From Saprospirales bacterium (GTDB lineage Bacteria > Bacteroidota > Bacteroidia > Chitinophagales > Saprospiraceae), in NCBI GenBank assembly GCA_003448025.1, contig DLXL01000254.1, positions 2,750 through 12,075 on the forward strand: a DNA stretch of 9,326 nt, given 5' to 3'. Below the pieces are notes generated by a model. It had not been told where the DNA came from and ran no database searches. It saw only the letters and a list, made by a program, of their open reading frames with translations. Positions 7,848 to 9,326 of the stretch are shown one piece after another; the first letter of the stretch is position 1, and the number at the start of each line of letters is the position of its first letter. The translations under genes were made by a program, and so were the position numbers.

Positions 7848-7878
7848 CGCAATTCTTTATCTTTGAGACGAAATTGCG
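7848..7878. promoter_or_regulatory. Candidate operator: 7-bp inverted repeat bracketing the DUF4403 promoter box
   Basis: CGCAATT (7848-7854) and AATTGCG (7872-7878) are perfect inverted half-sites separated by 17 bases. The predicted -7 box at 7858-7865 lies inside the spacer. The spacing of half-site centres is 24 bases, roughly two helical turns, which would suit a dimeric regulator. It is short enough to occur by chance and no regulator gene is nearby. Confidence 0.25.
7858..7865 (+). promoter_or_regulatory. Bacteroidota -7 box (TATCTTTG) for the DUF4403 gene
   Basis: TATCTTTG is an exact TAnnTTTG match, 39 bases before the ATG at 7905, predicting a leader of about 33 bases. No -33 TTG is present at standard spacing. 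An in-frame TTG at 7863 forms the end of this box, so translation from it is unlikely. The box is divergent from that of nbaC, with 23 bases between them, so the two promoters share one short control region. Confidence 0.5.
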
Positions 7879-7904
7879 GTCAAATATTGGATAAAGCTAA
7901 TCCC

Positions 7905-9281
7905 ATGAATTTTTTGAAACTCCTTCCGCTCATGTGTCTTTTTGCATTTTGCAAATCTGCCAAATATACAGACGCACCCAAACCGCCGGAACAATATAAC
8001 GTTGGGACAGATATCCCATCGGTTCCTTCCGCACTTACCATACCGGTGAATATTTCAGTGGATGAGTTGGTTCGTTCCCTGAATACCAAACTTGCCGGCA
8101 AAGCATTATTTGAGGACTATTCCTTTGACGATAATGGCCATGACGGGCTGATGATGAATGCCTGGAAAAGTCAGGACATCAGCCTTTTTTTCAGTGGAAA
8201 CACGGTCAAATACCGCATTCCGCTCAAGCTTTGGGTTAAAAAAGAATTATTGCTTGGCGCGGCAGCTGAGGCGGAGGCAGAACTTGCCCTGAACCTGAAA
8301 ACCACCTTCGGAATCAATCCGGACTGGAGTCTTTCCACACAAACAGAAGTGGAATATCACGAGTGGCTGAGCAAACCGGTGCTGAAAACCGGAATAGGGG
8401 ATATCAGTGTGGAAAGTATTGCTAATCTGGCGCTTAACCGCAGCAAAAAAACGTTAAGTAAAACACTCGATCAATACGTCAGTCAGCAAATCAGTTTGAA
8501 ACCATATGTTCAGGAGGCCTGGGAAGCCATTCAGCAGCCGGTGTTGCTGGATGAAACTTACAAAATGTGGTCTAAGACAACCCCGGTCAGCATTGGCATC
8601 ACCCCTTTAACCACCTATGGAAATGCGCTGTCCACCAAAATCGCTGTGGAGTGCATGAACGATGTGTCTTTTGGAGAAAAACCTGCATTTCGGGAAAATT
8701 CCTATTTGCCTAATCTAACCTTGTTGCAGGATGCACCAGAGGATTTTCATATGCGTTTTGCTACTGACGTGCCTTTTGTTGAAGCAGAGCGCCTTGCCAA
8801 AAATATGATGGTCGGTCAGATATTTGAATCCGGCAAAAAGAAGGTAAAAATAGAAGATATCGCTCTTTGGGGTAATAACGACCGGATCGTGGTAAACTCA
8901 AAACTGAGTGGTTCCTTTAATGGAAATATCTATTTCATTGGTCGGCCGGCATTCAATGCAGAGAAAAACCAAATCGAAGTAAAGGATCTGGATTTTCATG
9001 TGGATACGCACAGTTTTTTAATGCGGTCAGCTTCCTGGATTTTCCAGGGAACCATTAAGCGCAAAATGATGCAAAGCATGGTTTTCCCTTTGGAATCCCA
9101 AATTACAGAGCTTAAAAGTTCTGTGCAGCAAACGCTTTATAATTATGAAATTCAACCAGGGGTTGTGCTCCACGGCAACCTCGGAAGCCTGGCCGTTCAA
9201 GATACCCGCGTTACCCCAACAGGCATTCGGGTCGATTTGATCTCCACAGGAAAGGTGAATGTGTATGTGAAGGGGCGTTAG
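7905..9281 (+). CDS. DUF4403-family probable lipoprotein
   Basis: The family is uncharacterised, and the assignment rests on recalled family features: an IPVNIS-x-DEL-x-x-x-LN opening (residues 46-60), an LFEDYSFDDNGHDGL stretch (68-82), an AWK motif (86-88) and a YRIPLKLWVKK strand (103-113). The protein is 458 residues from the ATG at 7905. A longer frame from TTG at 7863 would put 14 polar residues before the signal peptide and overlap the promoter box. The N-terminus, MNFLKLLPLMCLFAFCKSAK, looks like a lipoprotein signal with Cys16 as the lipidated residue, although Phe at position -1 departs from the usual Gly/Ala/Ser; type I cleavage cannot be excluded. The rest is mainly beta strand with amphipathic helices near 173-212 and 372-415, and the two halves may be related to each other. 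An envelope location is likely. Function, including any lipid-binding role, is unknown. It is divergent from nbaC. Confidence 0.85.
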   Translation: MNFLKLLPLMCLFAFCKSAKYTDAPKPPEQYNVGTDIPSVPSALTIPVNISVDELVRSLNTKLAGKALFEDYSFDDNGHDGLMMNAWKSQDISLFFSGNTVKYRIPLKLWVKKELLLGAAAEAEAELALNLKTTFGINPDWSLSTQTEVEYHEWLSKPVLKTGIGDISVESIANLALNRSKKTLSKTLDQYVSQQISLKPYVQEAWEAIQQPVLLDETYKMWSKTTPVSIGITPLTTYGNALSTKIAVECMNDVSFGEKPAFRENSYLPNLTLLQDAPEDFHMRFATDVPFVEAERLAKNMMVGQIFESGKKKVKIEDIALWGNNDRIVVNSKLSGSFNGNIYFIGRPAFNAEKNQIEVKDLDFHVDTHSFLMRSASWIFQGTIKRKMMQSMVFPLESQITELKSSVQQTLYNYEIQPGVVLHGNLGSLAVQDTRVTPTGIRVDLISTGKVNVYVKGR

Positions 9282-9326
9282 GTAGGGCTTTCGGGTGTTA
9301 ATGATTTCTATGAGGTTTATGGGGGT

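Noticed and set aside
9282..9326. Possible terminator or new gene after the DUF4403 gene
   Set aside because: The 45 bases show no convincing stem, T-run, promoter box or start of a reading frame.

Overview
The window looks like chromosomal DNA from a member of the Bacteroidota, possibly the Saprospiraceae. Three things point there. The upstream regions carry TAnnTTTG promoter boxes typical of the phylum, and Shine-Dalgarno sequences are weak or absent. There is a DUF4403-type envelope protein. There is also a very large exported TPR/WD40 mosaic protein of a style common in Saprospiraceae-like genomes. Phylum placement is fairly secure from these signals; family placement is inference. No tRNA, rRNA, CRISPR array, insertion sequence or integrase was seen.

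Layout: (1) positions 1-1404, plus strand, the 3' part of a UshA/5'-nucleotidase-type metallophosphatase whose start lies outside the window. (2) 1405-6123, minus strand, a 1572-residue exported TPR - beta-propeller - TPR protein. Its stop codon directly abuts the stop of gene 1, so the two genes converge with no intergenic base. (3) 6221-7270, minus strand, gpsA (glycerol-3-phosphate dehydrogenase). (4) 7280-7795, minus strand, 3-hydroxyanthranilate 3,4-dioxygenase (nbaC/HAAO), 9 bases upstream of gpsA and probably co-transcribed with it. (5) 7905-9281, plus strand, a DUF4403-family probable lipoprotein, divergent from nbaC. The last 45 bases hold no recognisable feature.

Regulation: Bacteroidota-type -7 boxes lie before the dioxygenase, before the DUF4403 gene and before the giant TPR/WD40 gene. 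At two of these loci the box overlaps an in-frame upstream TTG codon. This argues that translation starts at the downstream ATG and that the longer TTG-initiated reading frames are artefacts.

The dioxygenase and GpsA are housekeeping enzymes of NAD synthesis from tryptophan and of phospholipid precursor supply. The other three products are, or probably are, envelope or exported proteins. I see no evidence for a defence island, biosynthetic cluster or mobile system. The items most worth a second look are a perfect 13-bp inverted repeat at the gapless convergent junction, a duplicated two-cysteine module at the N-terminus of the giant protein, a possible two-fold repeat in the DUF4403 protein, and a small palindrome bracketing the DUF4403 promoter box.
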